A stretch of DNA of 64,000 bases from positions 124,001 to 188,000 of the forward strand of contig NZ_JACAIS010000008.1 of NCBI RefSeq assembly GCF_030325625.1. The letters are read 5' to 3'. The notes under the pieces were generated by a model. The model had not been told where the DNA came from. It saw only the letters and a list, made by a program, of their open reading frames with translations, and searched no databases. This DNA is from Sphingobacterium sp. N143. Its GTDB lineage: Bacteria; Bacteroidota; Bacteroidia; Sphingobacteriales; Sphingobacteriaceae. The position numbers were made by a program, and so were the translations under genes. Each line of letters begins with the position of its first letter. Within the stretch, counting starts at the first letter, position 1. This document shows, one piece after another, positions 1 to 8,322 of the stretch.

Positions 1-1407
1 GTCCCCTTAAACATACAGATTGATCAATTGCAACGTATTATTGTTGTATCAGGGCCAAATGCCGGAGGGAAATCCGTTTGTATGAAAACCGTCGGGCTAT
101 TACAGATCATGGTTCAATCCGGTCTGTTGATTCCTGCGGAGCCGACAACGAAAATTGGCGTCTTCAAACAGCTATTTGCAGACATCGGTGATGACCAGTC
201 CATTGAAAGCGACCTCAGTACCTACAGTGCCCATCTGTCCAAGATGAAGTATTTTACGGAATTCGCCAATGGGCGGACCCTGGTGCTGATCGACGAATTC
301 GGAACAGGTACCGACCCATTATTCGGTGGGCCTATTGCCGAAGCCGTTCTCGAATCGCTGAACAAAAAACAAATTCGAGGAGTTGTTACGACACACTATT
401 CCAATTTGAAGGTATTTGCCAGCAATACCGATGGACTGGAGAATGCGTCCATGCTATTTGACAATCGGGAGATGCAACCGATGTACATTCTGCAGATTGG
501 CAAACCAGGGAGTTCTTATGCTTTCGAGATTGCACAAAAAATCGGGCTGGGCAAGGATATCCTGGCAGCTGCCAAAGGTAAAATTGGTGTGCAGCAAAAA
601 AAGGTAGACACCTTGTTGATCGACCTCGAGCGGGAAAAGAAAGAAATATTTGACACCAAAGTTGCCATCAACAAAAGAGAGAAGGAGCTGGAAAGCCTTC
701 AGGCCGAGTATCTGGAACTTCAGCAATATCTGGAAGAAAATAAACGTGTCATCCTGAAAAAGGCGAAAGAAGAGGCGCAGCAGATTATCAAAAATTCCAA
801 TAAACTGATTGAAAATACCGTGGCGCAGATCAAATCCGCCAAAGCGGACAAGGAGAAAACCCGGGAACTACGCAATAACCTGGGCCAAGCATTGAAAGCC
901 GTGCTCCCAGAAGAGAAGAGGGTAAAACCTGCGGTCAAAGAAAAGGCTGTAGAATCAGCCGAACTGAACATCGGAGATTGGGTTCAGATTATCGACAATG
1001 GAGCTGAAGCTCAGGTGGTAGAGATTGCCAAGAATAACCTTATCCTTGCCATGGGCGAGTTGCGCACGGTGCAGAAACGGAAGAATGTCATCAAGCTGGA
1101 AGGAAGGGAAAATAAAAAATCTCCAAAGAGCTTATCTAAGTCATTATCAGCAGGAAGTGTTGCTGATTTTAAACCAGAACTTGATCTTAGAGGCATGCGG
1201 ACCGAGGATGCACTGAATGAATTGGAAAGAGTCCTGGATAGGGCAGTGATGGTCGGATATCCATCAGTAAAGATTATCCACGGCAAAGGTGACGGTATTT
1301 TAAGAAAATTTATTCGCGATTATCTACGGAAGTATAGCCATGTCAGCCGCTTTGAAGATGAACATCAGGACCGGGGCGGGGATGGGATCACCTACGCCTA
1401 TTTATAA
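1..1407 (+). CDS. mutS2: Endonuclease MutS2, C-terminal part (5' end outside window)
   Basis: The reading frame is open from base 1, so the gene enters from the left edge and only about 468 codons are visible. They hold the ATPase domain with Walker A GPNAGGKS (nt 52-75) and Walker B LVLIDEFGTGTDP (around nt 280-318). A charged coiled-coil region follows (about nt 600-900). A C-terminal Smr domain has LDLRG near nt 1182 and HGKGDGILR near nt 1280. The order ATPase, coiled coil, Smr identifies MutS2 rather than mismatch-repair MutS. In the family the ATPase drives clamp dimerisation and Smr is the nuclease or RNA-binding part. MutS2 has been linked to recombination suppression and to ribosome-collision rescue; which role applies here cannot be read from sequence. 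It ends at a bidirectional hairpin. Confidence 0.95.
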   Translation, partial: VPLNIQIDQLQRIIVVSGPNAGGKSVCMKTVGLLQIMVQSGLLIPAEPTTKIGVFKQLFADIGDDQSIESDLSTYSAHLSKMKYFTEFANGRTLVLIDEFGTGTDPLFGGPIAEAVLESLNKKQIRGVVTTHYSNLKVFASNTDGLENASMLFDNREMQPMYILQIGKPGSSYAFEIAQKIGLGKDILAAAKGKIGVQQKKVDTLLIDLEREKKEIFDTKVAINKREKELESLQAEYLELQQYLEENKRVILKKAKEEAQQIIKNSNKLIENTVAQIKSAKADKEKTRELRNNLGQALKAVLPEEKRVKPAVKEKAVESAELNIGDWVQIIDNGAEAQVVEIAKNNLILAMGELRTVQKRKNVIKLEGRENKKSPKSLSKSLSAGSVADFKPELDLRGMRTEDALNELERVLDRAVMVGYPSVKIIHGKGDGILRKFIRDYLRKYSHVSRFEDEHQDRGGDGITYAYL

Positions 1408-1410
1408 GAT

Positions 1411-1452
1411 AAAAAGAAACCCGTATTATTGTTACAATACGGGTTTCTTTTT
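1411..1452. terminator. Bidirectional hairpin terminator between mutS2 and the membrane protein gene
   Basis: AAAGAAACCCGTATT (1413-1427) pairs perfectly with AATACGGGTTTCTTT (1436-1450). There is a T run on the plus side and an A run at the left that becomes a T run on the minus strand. It lies between two convergent genes and can serve both. Confidence 0.9.
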
Positions 1453-1474
1453 AATGTAAATGATGGTCAGGAGC

Positions 1475-1813
1475 TTAAGCAGCCTGATCTTTGCCACCAA
1501 AAGTGATCATGACCATGCCCGTAATGATGACAAACATGCCAACAACCTGCTGCCAGGTCAGTGGACTTTTAAAATATAGAGCCATAGCCAGCTGGACTGT
1601 CAGAAAAGTTCCGCCGGAACACACCGCAATCACTATGGGCTGAGACACGTTTTTGAATAGCTGAACGAGAAACCAACTTGCCGACAGAAGAATGATATTA
1701 CCCACAATCAGGGCGGCCCATTTATATTTCGGGTGTATTCCACCAAGCTTAAATAGGATGGAAGAGATAATCTGGCAGGCCCAGAAGGCCACAAAGTAAA
1801 TGTAATTGAGCAT
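1475..1813 (-). CDS. Small four-helix DMT/SMR-like membrane protein
   Basis: This 112-residue protein is almost entirely hydrophobic, with four likely transmembrane helices at about residues 1-20, 32-50, 58-78 and 88-105. Size and layout match half-size drug/metabolite transporters such as SMR or EamA-like proteins, which act as dimers in the inner membrane. Lys, His, Trp and Gln lie in the loops (for example PKYKW near residue 28 and TWQQVVG near 85). The conserved early membrane Glu of EmrE-type exporters is not evident, so drug export should not be assumed. It is followed on the minus strand by nothing but the shared terminator, and preceded by an 81-residue gene 9 bases away, probably one transcript. 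Confidence 0.75.
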   Translation of the reverse strand: MLNYIYFVAFWACQIISSILFKLGGIHPKYKWAALIVGNIILLSASWFLVQLFKNVSQPIVIAVCSGGTFLTVQLAMALYFKSPLTWQQVVGMFVIITGMVMITFGGKDQAA

Positions 1814-1822
1814 AATTGATCC

Positions 1823-2068
1823 TTATTCGTATCTGCTATAAGCATTATTAAACGATTGCCGCATCAGGGCAAATTGGTCGATAATACTTTTCAAAAATTC
1901 CTCATCAAGCAATTCAAACACACCATTTACGCCACCAACGATGTCAACTTCAGCAATTTTATAGGATTGTTCAAGGTTTCCCTGTTCAAATTTGATAATG
2001 AATTTTTGGTTCATGCCAAAAATGGAAATCTTGCAATCAGGATGGGGGAGTTCTGCGATTAATCTCAT
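1823..2068 (-). CDS. Conserved hypothetical protein, 81 residues
   Basis: I do not recognise a named family. The protein is short, soluble and mildly acidic, begins with MRLIAELPHPDCKISIF and has no signal peptide or membrane segment. The N-terminal half is predicted to form beta strands (KISIFGMNQKFIIKFEQG) and the C-terminal half an alpha helix (LLDEEFLKSIIDQFALMRQ). Its stop lies 9 bases before the membrane protein gene and its start about 100 bases from the gdhA stop, with the gdhA terminator between, so it probably has its own promoter. Clean start, plausible fold and operon position argue for a real gene. Confidence 0.7.
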   Translation of the reverse strand: MRLIAELPHPDCKISIFGMNQKFIIKFEQGNLEQSYKIAEVDIVGGVNGVFELLDEEFLKSIIDQFALMRQSFNNAYSRYE

Positions 2069-2104
2069 GCGTTTGTTGTTGTCTTAATAATTACCGTAAA
2101 AATA

Positions 2105-2136
2105 TAAAAAAACGCCCAAATGAAATACATTTGAGC
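2105..2136 (-). terminator. Terminator of gdhA (minus strand)
   Basis: Read on the minus strand, GCTCAAATG and CATTTGGGC form a stem (2114-2122 with 2128-2136, one U-G pair) around a 5-base loop, followed by GTTTTTTTATATTTTT. The wobble and T run make it directional, serving gdhA. Confidence 0.85.
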
Positions 2137-2170
2137 GCTCAGGATTATGATATGATTAGAAAAAGGCTTG

Positions 2171-3502
2171 TTATACAACTCCCTGTGCTTTCATGGCATT
2201 GGCAACTTTAATAAAGCCACCGATATTGGCGCCTTTCAAATAGTTGACAAAATCACTTTCTTTGCCATATTTCAAGCAAGTTTCATGAATACTTTCCATG
2301 ATGGTTTTCAGGCGGTTATCAACTTCTTCCGTACACCATTGTGTGCGGATCGAATTTTGGGACATTTCCAGACCACTGACAGCCACACCACCGGCATTCG
2401 CTGCTTTTCCAGGTGCAAAACTGATCTTGGCATCAAGGAAAACTTTGATCGCTTCGGCAGTAGAAGGCATGTTGGCACCTTCAGCAACACAGACACAACC
2501 ATTGGCCACAAGGGCTTTCGCATCAGATTCATCCAGTTCATTTTGCGTTGCACAGGGCAGTGCGATGTCACATTTGAATTGCCAAGGCTTTTGTCCAGGC
2601 AAAAATTGAGCATTGGGATAACGTGTTGGGTACAGATCCAGGTTACGGCCCAAAGTCGCTCCGAAAGCCATTTTCTCGGCATCAAAACCATCTGGATCAT
2701 AAAGTGTTCCCAAGCTGTTCGAAACCGTAATGACTTTGGCTCCCAATTGCAGCGCTTTTTCCACGGCATAAAAGGCAACGTTACCCGCACCGGAAACCGT
2801 GGCTATTTTTCCTTGTAAAGATTGACCCTGATGCTTGAAGATACAATCCACAAAGTACAATAAACCGTATCCTGTAGCTTCAGGACGAATATATGAGCCG
2901 CCCCATAATTCACCTTTACCAGTCAGGACACCCGTAAAATTGTTTTGAAGACGTTTGAATTGACCAAATAGGAAACCGATTTCACGTCCACCAACACCAA
3001 TATCACCAGCAGGAACATCCGTATCAGCACCGATATGACGGTACAATTCAGTCATGAAACTTTGGCAAAAACGCATGATTTCATTATCAGATTTGCCCTT
3101 AGGATCAAAATCGGAGCCACCTTTACCGCCACCGATTGGTAAACCCGTTAAACTATTTTTAAAAACCTGCTCAAAGGCAAGGAATTTTAAAATACTCTGA
3201 TTGACAGAAGGAGCGAAGCGTAAACCACCTTTGTAGGGGCCTATTGCACTGTTCATTTGAACACGATAACCACGGTTTACCTGGACTTCATGGTTGTCAT
3301 CAAGCCATGTAACACGAAAAGATATAATACGTTCAGGTTCTGTAAGGCGTTCAAGAATTTTTTGATCGAAAAACTCAGGATGATTGTCTGTGATATAAGG
3401 AAATAAATCCTCGGTAACTTCTTTTACAGCTTGTAAGAATTCTGGTTCATGTGGATTGCGTTTCTCAACGTTTGAGATGAACTCGTTAAAATTTTTTGAC
3501 AT
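2171..3502 (-). CDS. gdhA: NADP-type glutamate dehydrogenase
   Basis: The 443-residue length matches hexameric bacterial glutamate dehydrogenase. The enzyme makes glutamate from 2-oxoglutarate, ammonium and a reduced nicotinamide, so it is an entry point for nitrogen. The N-terminal substrate domain has KGGLRFAPSV (91-100) and the catalytic-lysine motif GGGKGGSDFDPKGKS (124-138). The Rossmann domain carries GAGNVA at 238-243. The segment after the second strand (TVSNSLG) lacks an acidic residue, which fits NADP(H), though this is inference. Motifs look complete. The gene is monocistronic, with a terminator downstream and a 490-base AT-rich gap upstream. Confidence 0.97.
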   Translation of the reverse strand: MSKNFNEFISNVEKRNPHEPEFLQAVKEVTEDLFPYITDNHPEFFDQKILERLTEPERIISFRVTWLDDNHEVQVNRGYRVQMNSAIGPYKGGLRFAPSVNQSILKFLAFEQVFKNSLTGLPIGGGKGGSDFDPKGKSDNEIMRFCQSFMTELYRHIGADTDVPAGDIGVGGREIGFLFGQFKRLQNNFTGVLTGKGELWGGSYIRPEATGYGLLYFVDCIFKHQGQSLQGKIATVSGAGNVAFYAVEKALQLGAKVITVSNSLGTLYDPDGFDAEKMAFGATLGRNLDLYPTRYPNAQFLPGQKPWQFKCDIALPCATQNELDESDAKALVANGCVCVAEGANMPSTAEAIKVFLDAKISFAPGKAANAGGVAVSGLEMSQNSIRTQWCTEEVDNRLKTIMESIHETCLKYGKESDFVNYLKGANIGGFIKVANAMKAQGVV

Positions 3503-3990
3503 GTTTTAATTAGTAAAATTTCCCTTTGGCAGGCACTAATTTACATATTTTACAATAAAAAACCAATTTTTGTTAATTTTTTATAAATTTTAATCTATTC
3601 CAATGAAATTCCACATTTCAATTGAATTAGCCCAGTATGATGATCTATCATAGAATGATAGCCAAAATTCCACAATTGAAGTATTTTATTCGATGTCCAT
3701 ACGCTCAGAAAGAATCATTTTCGTTCCAGTCCAAAAATTAATATGTAACATCCCATTCAGGATATGATGCCTTATAATCATGCAAGCTGAAGGATATCAA
3801 AGCAGATGTTTATGACATTTTATACGGCATTGATTTTGGTCGAATGCTGGGAAAAGGTGAGTTCCCTTATTATTCTATTTAACATAATATAAATTATATA
3901 ATCAATACTTAAAAAGCGGATAGGGGTTTGATTACCTATTTTCAACCGACTATATACAGGATAATGTCCGGATCATGGCATCGCATAAAA
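3503..3990. other. AT-rich gap upstream of gdhA with possible gene debris
   Basis: These 488 bases lie between the gdhA start and the cys-operon terminator and contain no convincing gene. On the plus strand about 30 sense codons run from 3784 to 3882 and read KLKDIKADVYDILYGIDFG onward, without a start codon. They look protein-like and may be a decayed gene remnant. The bases just left of 3600 should hold the gdhA promoter on the minus strand, but no clean TAnnTTTG box is present there. Confidence 0.4.
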
Positions 3991-4020
3991 AAGAAACGCA
4001 AACCAAAGTCTGCGTTTCTT
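3991..4020 (-). terminator. Terminator of the sulfate-assimilation operon
   Basis: AAGAAACGCA (3991-4000) and TGCGTTTCTT (4011-4020) form a perfect 10-bp stem. On the minus strand it is followed by TTTTTTAT, placing it about 30 bases after cysN as the operon terminator. Confidence 0.9.
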
Positions 4021-4052
4021 AAAGATTTAGGTTGACTATTTTTTTAATTCAT

Positions 4053-5306
4053 TTAATCGACCGCCTGAATCATTAAGGCGCCGACTGTCAAATTTGTACG
4101 TGGATCGATCACAATCGCTTGAGAATTTGCCGCATTTTCATCTTGCAGGTCAAATACGAGATTCTCAGCAGCTTTAATGGCAATGTGGCAAATGTCATTG
4201 AGTTTGATCGCTTCGCCAAAAACTTTTTCCTGCGTATTGATATCAAATTTATAAAGCACGTCCGTGATTTTTATCTTTGTCAATTTGCTGTGGCTTTGGA
4301 CTAAATAGATCTGTTCAGTATCCAGCGGTTTGTTGTCAAACCAACAGACATTTCCCTGAATGCTGCGTTCAAATTTTGGTGCAGACTCCACATTGGCAAT
4401 GGTATCACCGCGGCTGATGTCCACATCATCTGTCAGATGTATAATAACCGACTGGCCATTCTCTGCGCGGTCAAGCTGCTGTCCGTTCAGCTCTATGGCC
4501 TTCACGGTGCTATAAGTTTCAGCCGGATAGATAATGACCTGAGCACCAACACTAAGCCCCTCTCCTAATACTCGGCCCGCATATCCTCTATAGTCGTGTA
4601 AATCATCGGTTTGTGGCCGTACGACCCATTGTACCGGGAATCTCCAATCCGTAGATTCGTTTTCATGGATTTCCACATTTTCGAGGTAATCCAATAAGGA
4701 TTCACCTGAATACCAGAGCATCCGGTCTGATTTGTGGACAATATTATCGCCCTTTAAAGCGGATACCGGAATGAAATCCACGTCCTTAAGCCCTAAATTA
4801 GCGGCCAAACGCAGATAGTCCGTTTTAATCTGCTCAAAAACTGCGGCGCTATAATCCACCATATCCATTTTATTGACACAGACCAACACCTGTTTCATCG
4901 CCAGTAATTTGGCAATAAAGGAGTGTCTTTTTGTCTGTTCAATGACACCTTTCCGAGCATCGATCAAGATGATGATCAGGTCCGAATTGGAGGCACCGGT
5001 GACCATGTTGCGGGTATACTGGATATGGCCCGGAGCATCCGCAATAATGTATTTTCGATGATCCGTCTGAAAGTATTTATAAGCCACATCGATGGTGATT
5101 CCCTGTTCACGCTCGGCTTTCAGTCCATCCGTCAGTATAGCCAGATCCACCGTTCCATCATCATTTTTCCTGTTGGCACGCTGTATAGCCTCCAGCTGAT
5201 CGTCCAAGATCGAATTTGTATCGTATAGTAACCGGCCTATCAAGGTACTCTTACCATCATCTACAGAGCCGGCCGTTATAAATTTCAATATATTCATTGT
5301 CGTCAA
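4053..5306 (-). CDS. cysN: Sulfate adenylyltransferase subunit 1 (GTPase)
   Basis: This 417-residue protein is the GTPase subunit of heterodimeric ATP sulfurylase, which activates sulfate to adenylyl sulfate (APS) together with CysD; GTP hydrolysis drives the reaction. The EF-Tu-like G domain has G1 GSVDDGKS (13-20), G3 DAPGH (90-94) and G4 NKMD (145-148), followed by two beta-barrel domains. The C-terminus stops without an APS-kinase (CysC) domain, so no PAPS is made by this protein. That fits the APS-type CysH in the same operon. It is the last gene of the operon, 28 bases after cysD. Confidence 0.96.
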   Translation of the reverse strand: MTTMNILKFITAGSVDDGKSTLIGRLLYDTNSILDDQLEAIQRANRKNDDGTVDLAILTDGLKAEREQGITIDVAYKYFQTDHRKYIIADAPGHIQYTRNMVTGASNSDLIIILIDARKGVIEQTKRHSFIAKLLAMKQVLVCVNKMDMVDYSAAVFEQIKTDYLRLAANLGLKDVDFIPVSALKGDNIVHKSDRMLWYSGESLLDYLENVEIHENESTDWRFPVQWVVRPQTDDLHDYRGYAGRVLGEGLSVGAQVIIYPAETYSTVKAIELNGQQLDRAENGQSVIIHLTDDVDISRGDTIANVESAPKFERSIQGNVCWFDNKPLDTEQIYLVQSHSKLTKIKITDVLYKFDINTQEKVFGEAIKLNDICHIAIKAAENLVFDLQDENAANSQAIVIDPRTNLTVGALMIQAVD

Positions 5307-5334
5307 TATCAGATATTAGATTTCAAATTAAGAC

Positions 5335-6225
5335 CTAAAAATAGCCCTGTTTTTTACGTTCCTCCATCGCAGCTTCAGATACTTTATCATCCATGCGCGC
5401 GCCGCGTTCGCTCACTGTCGATGCCTTGATTTCGGCAATAATATCATCAAGGGCTGTTGCTGTCGAATCGACTGCCGCCGTACAGGTCATATCGCCCACC
5501 GTTCTGAAGCGAACCGATTTGCGCTCTATGATATCCTCATCGTCCATATTCAAAAATGGGGCTGCTGCCATCAATTGCCCATTCCGGGTAATCACCTCCC
5601 GCTCATGACTGAAATAAATCGAAGGCAATGCGATCTGCTCCCGTTTGATATAATTCCAGACATCCAGCTCAGTCCAGTTTGAAATCGGAAAAACACGTAC
5701 GTTTTCGCCCTTGTTTATTTTGCCATTGAAAATGCTCCAGAGTTCAGGTCTTTGCCGTTTTGGATCCCATTGTCCAAATTCATCCCGCACGGAGAAAATA
5801 CGTTCCTTTGCACGCGCTTTTTCCTCGTCCCGGCGGGCACCACCGATACATGCATCAAAGCCATTTTTTGAGATCGTATCCAACAATGTGACCGTCTGCA
5901 GTGCATTCCGGCTTGCATTTTTACCTTTCTGTTCGACCACTTTCCCTTGATCGATGCTATCCTGCACATAACCAACAATAAGCTTTTCACCGATCTCCTC
6001 AATAAGCGCATCGCGAAAAGCAATGGTTTCCGGAAAATTATGCCCCGTGTCGATATGAACCAAAGGGAAAGGAAATTTCCCCGGTCTAAAAGCTTTTTTT
6101 GCTAGGTGAACAAGCGTAATTGAATCTTTTCCGCCTGAGAATAAAAGTGCAGGCTTTTCAAACTGTCCGGCAACCTCCCGTAAAATATATATCGCTTCCG
6201 CTTCTAAATGATCTAAATAGTCCAT
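5335..6225 (-). CDS. cysD: Sulfate adenylyltransferase subunit 2
   Basis: At 296 residues this is the catalytic subunit of ATP sulfurylase, which condenses ATP and sulfate to APS and pyrophosphate with CysN. The PP-loop ATP-pyrophosphatase motif SGGKDS is at 30-35. Downstream blocks typical of CysD include GGARRDEEKARAKER, FPISNWTELDVW and the C-terminal ERGARMDDK with GYF at the very end. The gene sits between cysH (43 bases upstream) and cysN (28 bases downstream). Confidence 0.97.
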   Translation of the reverse strand: MDYLDHLEAEAIYILREVAGQFEKPALLFSGGKDSITLVHLAKKAFRPGKFPFPLVHIDTGHNFPETIAFRDALIEEIGEKLIVGYVQDSIDQGKVVEQKGKNASRNALQTVTLLDTISKNGFDACIGGARRDEEKARAKERIFSVRDEFGQWDPKRQRPELWSIFNGKINKGENVRVFPISNWTELDVWNYIKREQIALPSIYFSHEREVITRNGQLMAAAPFLNMDDEDIIERKSVRFRTVGDMTCTAAVDSTATALDDIIAEIKASTVSERGARMDDKVSEAAMEERKKQGYF

Positions 6226-6268
6226 TTTTTGAAATAATAATTTGTTTTAATGAATTTCTGTCTGCCGT

Positions 6269-6970
6269 TTACGATTTTACAGCGTGTAGACCACATTCTT
6301 TTTTACTCTGATCTTCCCACCACCATCTACCGGTACGAAAATCCTCCCCTTCCTGAACAGCCCGTGTACAAGGCTGGCAGCCAATACTCGGAAATCCTTT
6401 GTCGTGCAGCACATTATAAGGGATATATTGCTCTTTACAATATTGCTTCACCTCCGCAAATGTCCAGTCAAACAAGGGGTGGATTTTGACGATCTGATTC
6501 ACTTCATCATATTCGATAAAGTCCATGTCATGCCTATTGGCAGACTGTTCCGACCGAATTCCCGTAATCCAGATCTTCTTGCCTTTAATTGCCCGTTGCA
6601 GGGGCTCAATCTTCCGTATCCGACAGCATTCCTTGCGATTTTCTACTGATTCATAGAACGAATTTGGTCCCTTTTTGCTGATAAACTCTTCCAGTAAATC
6701 CGTATTGGGCGCATAGGTTTTAATTTCCAGCTGATAACGTTCCAGCGTACGGCTCCACAGGGAATACGTTTCTTTAAACAGACGGCCCGTATCCAAGGTA
6801 AAAACCTCGATGGGCAGTTTGTTTTTACCGATCCATTCGGTGATGATCTGGTCCTCAATACCAAAAGAAGTCGAAAAAACAACTTCCGAGGGGTATAGTG
6901 ATGCGATCACCTGCAGCATCTCCACTCCTTTTTTTTCGCCAATAATTTCTCTGATTTCCTTAACGTTCAT
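6269..6970 (-). CDS. cysH: Adenylyl-sulfate (APS) reductase, [4Fe-4S] type
   Basis: This 233-residue reductase turns the activated sulfate nucleotide into sulfite and AMP using thioredoxin-type electrons. Two cysteine pairs, CC at 115-116 and CxxC at 198-201, are the ligands of the [4Fe-4S] cluster that marks APS reductases and is absent from enterobacterial PAPS reductases. The catalytic cysteine lies in ECGLH (225-229). The PP-loop-like STSFGIEDQ is at 33-41. APS specificity fits the absence of a CysC kinase in the operon. The start overlaps the end of the upstream siroheme gene by 11 bases, suggesting translational coupling. Confidence 0.95.
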   Translation of the reverse strand: MNVKEIREIIGEKKGVEMLQVIASLYPSEVVFSTSFGIEDQIITEWIGKNKLPIEVFTLDTGRLFKETYSLWSRTLERYQLEIKTYAPNTDLLEEFISKKGPNSFYESVENRKECCRIRKIEPLQRAIKGKKIWITGIRSEQSANRHDMDFIEYDEVNQIVKIHPLFDWTFAEVKQYCKEQYIPYNVLHDKGFPSIGCQPCTRAVQEGEDFRTGRWWWEDQSKKECGLHAVKS

Positions 6971-7538
6971 GACGTAATATATTTTTGGTATGTTCGTTCA
7001 GTTGCTTTACTTTGAATTCGAAATTGCCCTTCAGCTGTTCCCGGTACGCACTCATCAGCGAGAGCGTCTCATCAATTTCCTCCGGCAGGAGCTCATTCAA
7101 CAGCTCTTTGATGCGCTTGGCCATGGTAGGCGATTTTCCATTGGTCGAAATCGCTACCTTTAGATCACCCTTTTTGACGATCGAACTCAGGTAAAAATCA
7201 CATAGCTCCGGTTTGTCGGCAGCATTGAAAAGCAGGTTATGCTGTGCCGTCAGGCTGCGGAGCTGATCATTGAGCTCCACATTGTTTGTTGCGGCAATCA
7301 CCAGCTGTTTGTTGTCGATGTCACTTGCCTCAAAGGGCCGTATATGGAGCTGAATATGTGCGTAAGCCTTCAGCAGGTCTTCAAATTCCGGAAGAATTTC
7401 CCGGGCCACCACGGTGAGCTGTAAGGATTCATCGTTGGCGATCAGCGCCTGAAATTTCTCCAGTGCAACTTTACCTCCACCCACCAACAAGGTATGGACC
7501 TGGTCGAGCTTCACAAATATGGGAAACAGTTGGTTCAT
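6960..7538 (-). CDS. Precorrin-2 dehydrogenase / sirohydrochlorin ferrochelatase (Met8/CysG-N type)
   Basis: This 192-residue protein corresponds to the N-terminal half of CysG, or yeast Met8p. It oxidises precorrin-2 to sirohydrochlorin with NAD and in some members inserts iron to give siroheme, the cofactor of sulfite reductase. The nucleotide-binding glycine motif GGGKVALEKFQAL starts at residue 20. NGKSPTMAKRIKELL near residues 130-145 matches the conserved domain that follows. It lies directly downstream of the SUMT gene, so together they do what fused CysG does elsewhere. Whether it also chelates iron is inferred from the lack of a separate chelatase gene here. Confidence 0.93.
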   Translation of the reverse strand: MNQLFPIFVKLDQVHTLLVGGGKVALEKFQALIANDESLQLTVVAREILPEFEDLLKAYAHIQLHIRPFEASDIDNKQLVIAATNNVELNDQLRSLTAQHNLLFNAADKPELCDFYLSSIVKKGDLKVAISTNGKSPTMAKRIKELLNELLPEEIDETLSLMSAYREQLKGNFEFKVKQLNEHTKNILRHER

Positions 7539-7540
7539 GG

Positions 7541-8299
7541 CTACAGGGCTAATGCTTTCTCTTTAATCTGTTGAAATGCTTTATGTTTGGCGACCACTTC
7601 ACCGATGACAATGATGGCTGGCACACCAATTCTCTTTTCGGTAGATTCGTCCAATATATTATCCATTGTGCCCAATACCACTTTCTCGTTTGGCAGAGAG
7701 CCATTCTGTATCAGGGCGATCGGTAGGTCGTGGAAGCCCTTTTCCCGGTAGATGCCCACGATTTCAGCCAGCTTACCGTAGCCCATCAAAACGACTACCG
7801 TGGCATTGGATTCGGCAGCTAGATACAGATCACTTGACAAGGAGCCATCCGATTTTGAACCGGTGATCACCCAGAAGCTCTCGCTTATTCCGCGGTACGT
7901 CAAGGGGATCTGCTGCAGTCCGGTGAGGCCGATAGCCGACGAAATACCAGGCACCACCGCTGTTTCAATACCATATTGGGCAATATAATCGATCTCTTCA
8001 CCCCCACGTCCAAAAACAAAGGGATCTCCACCTTTTAAGCGTACCACATGCCCATAGTTCAGGGCATAATCAACCAGTAGACGATTGATCTCATCCTGCG
8101 AAGTCGACAGCTGCTCGGCACGTTTGCCGACATAGATCTTTATGCAGTCCGCCTTGGCATAATCCAACAATTCATCATTGACCAATGCGTCATACAAAAT
8201 GACATCCGCTTTTTGGATCGCCTTTATTCCTTTGAGACTGATCAGCTCTGGATCCCCAGGGCCTGCTCCCACGAGCGTTATAAATGGTTTAACTTGCAT
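7541..8299 (-). CDS. cobA: Uroporphyrinogen-III C-methyltransferase (SUMT)
   Basis: This 252-residue enzyme transfers two methyl groups from S-adenosylmethionine to uroporphyrinogen III, giving precorrin-2, the first step toward siroheme. VGAGPGDPELISLKG (10-24) and RLKGGDPFVFGRGGEE (87-102) are signature motifs of the tetrapyrrole methylase family. The central VPGISSAIG (residues about 124-132) is also typical. It is 23 bases from the sulfite reductase gene and 2 bases from the dehydrogenase gene, so its job is to supply siroheme. The symbol cobA is conventional; no cobalamin pathway is implied. Confidence 0.95.
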   Translation of the reverse strand: MQVKPFITLVGAGPGDPELISLKGIKAIQKADVILYDALVNDELLDYAKADCIKIYVGKRAEQLSTSQDEINRLLVDYALNYGHVVRLKGGDPFVFGRGGEEIDYIAQYGIETAVVPGISSAIGLTGLQQIPLTYRGISESFWVITGSKSDGSLSSDLYLAAESNATVVVLMGYGKLAEIVGIYREKGFHDLPIALIQNGSLPNEKVVLGTMDNILDESTEKRIGVPAIIVIGEVVAKHKAFQQIKEKALAL

Positions 8300-8322
8300 T
8301 TTCCTTATTCAACTAATTTAAA

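Noticed and set aside
2168..2818. 216-codon plus-strand frame opposite gdhA
   Set aside because: It is antisense to a strongly conserved gene. The peptide looks unlike any family.
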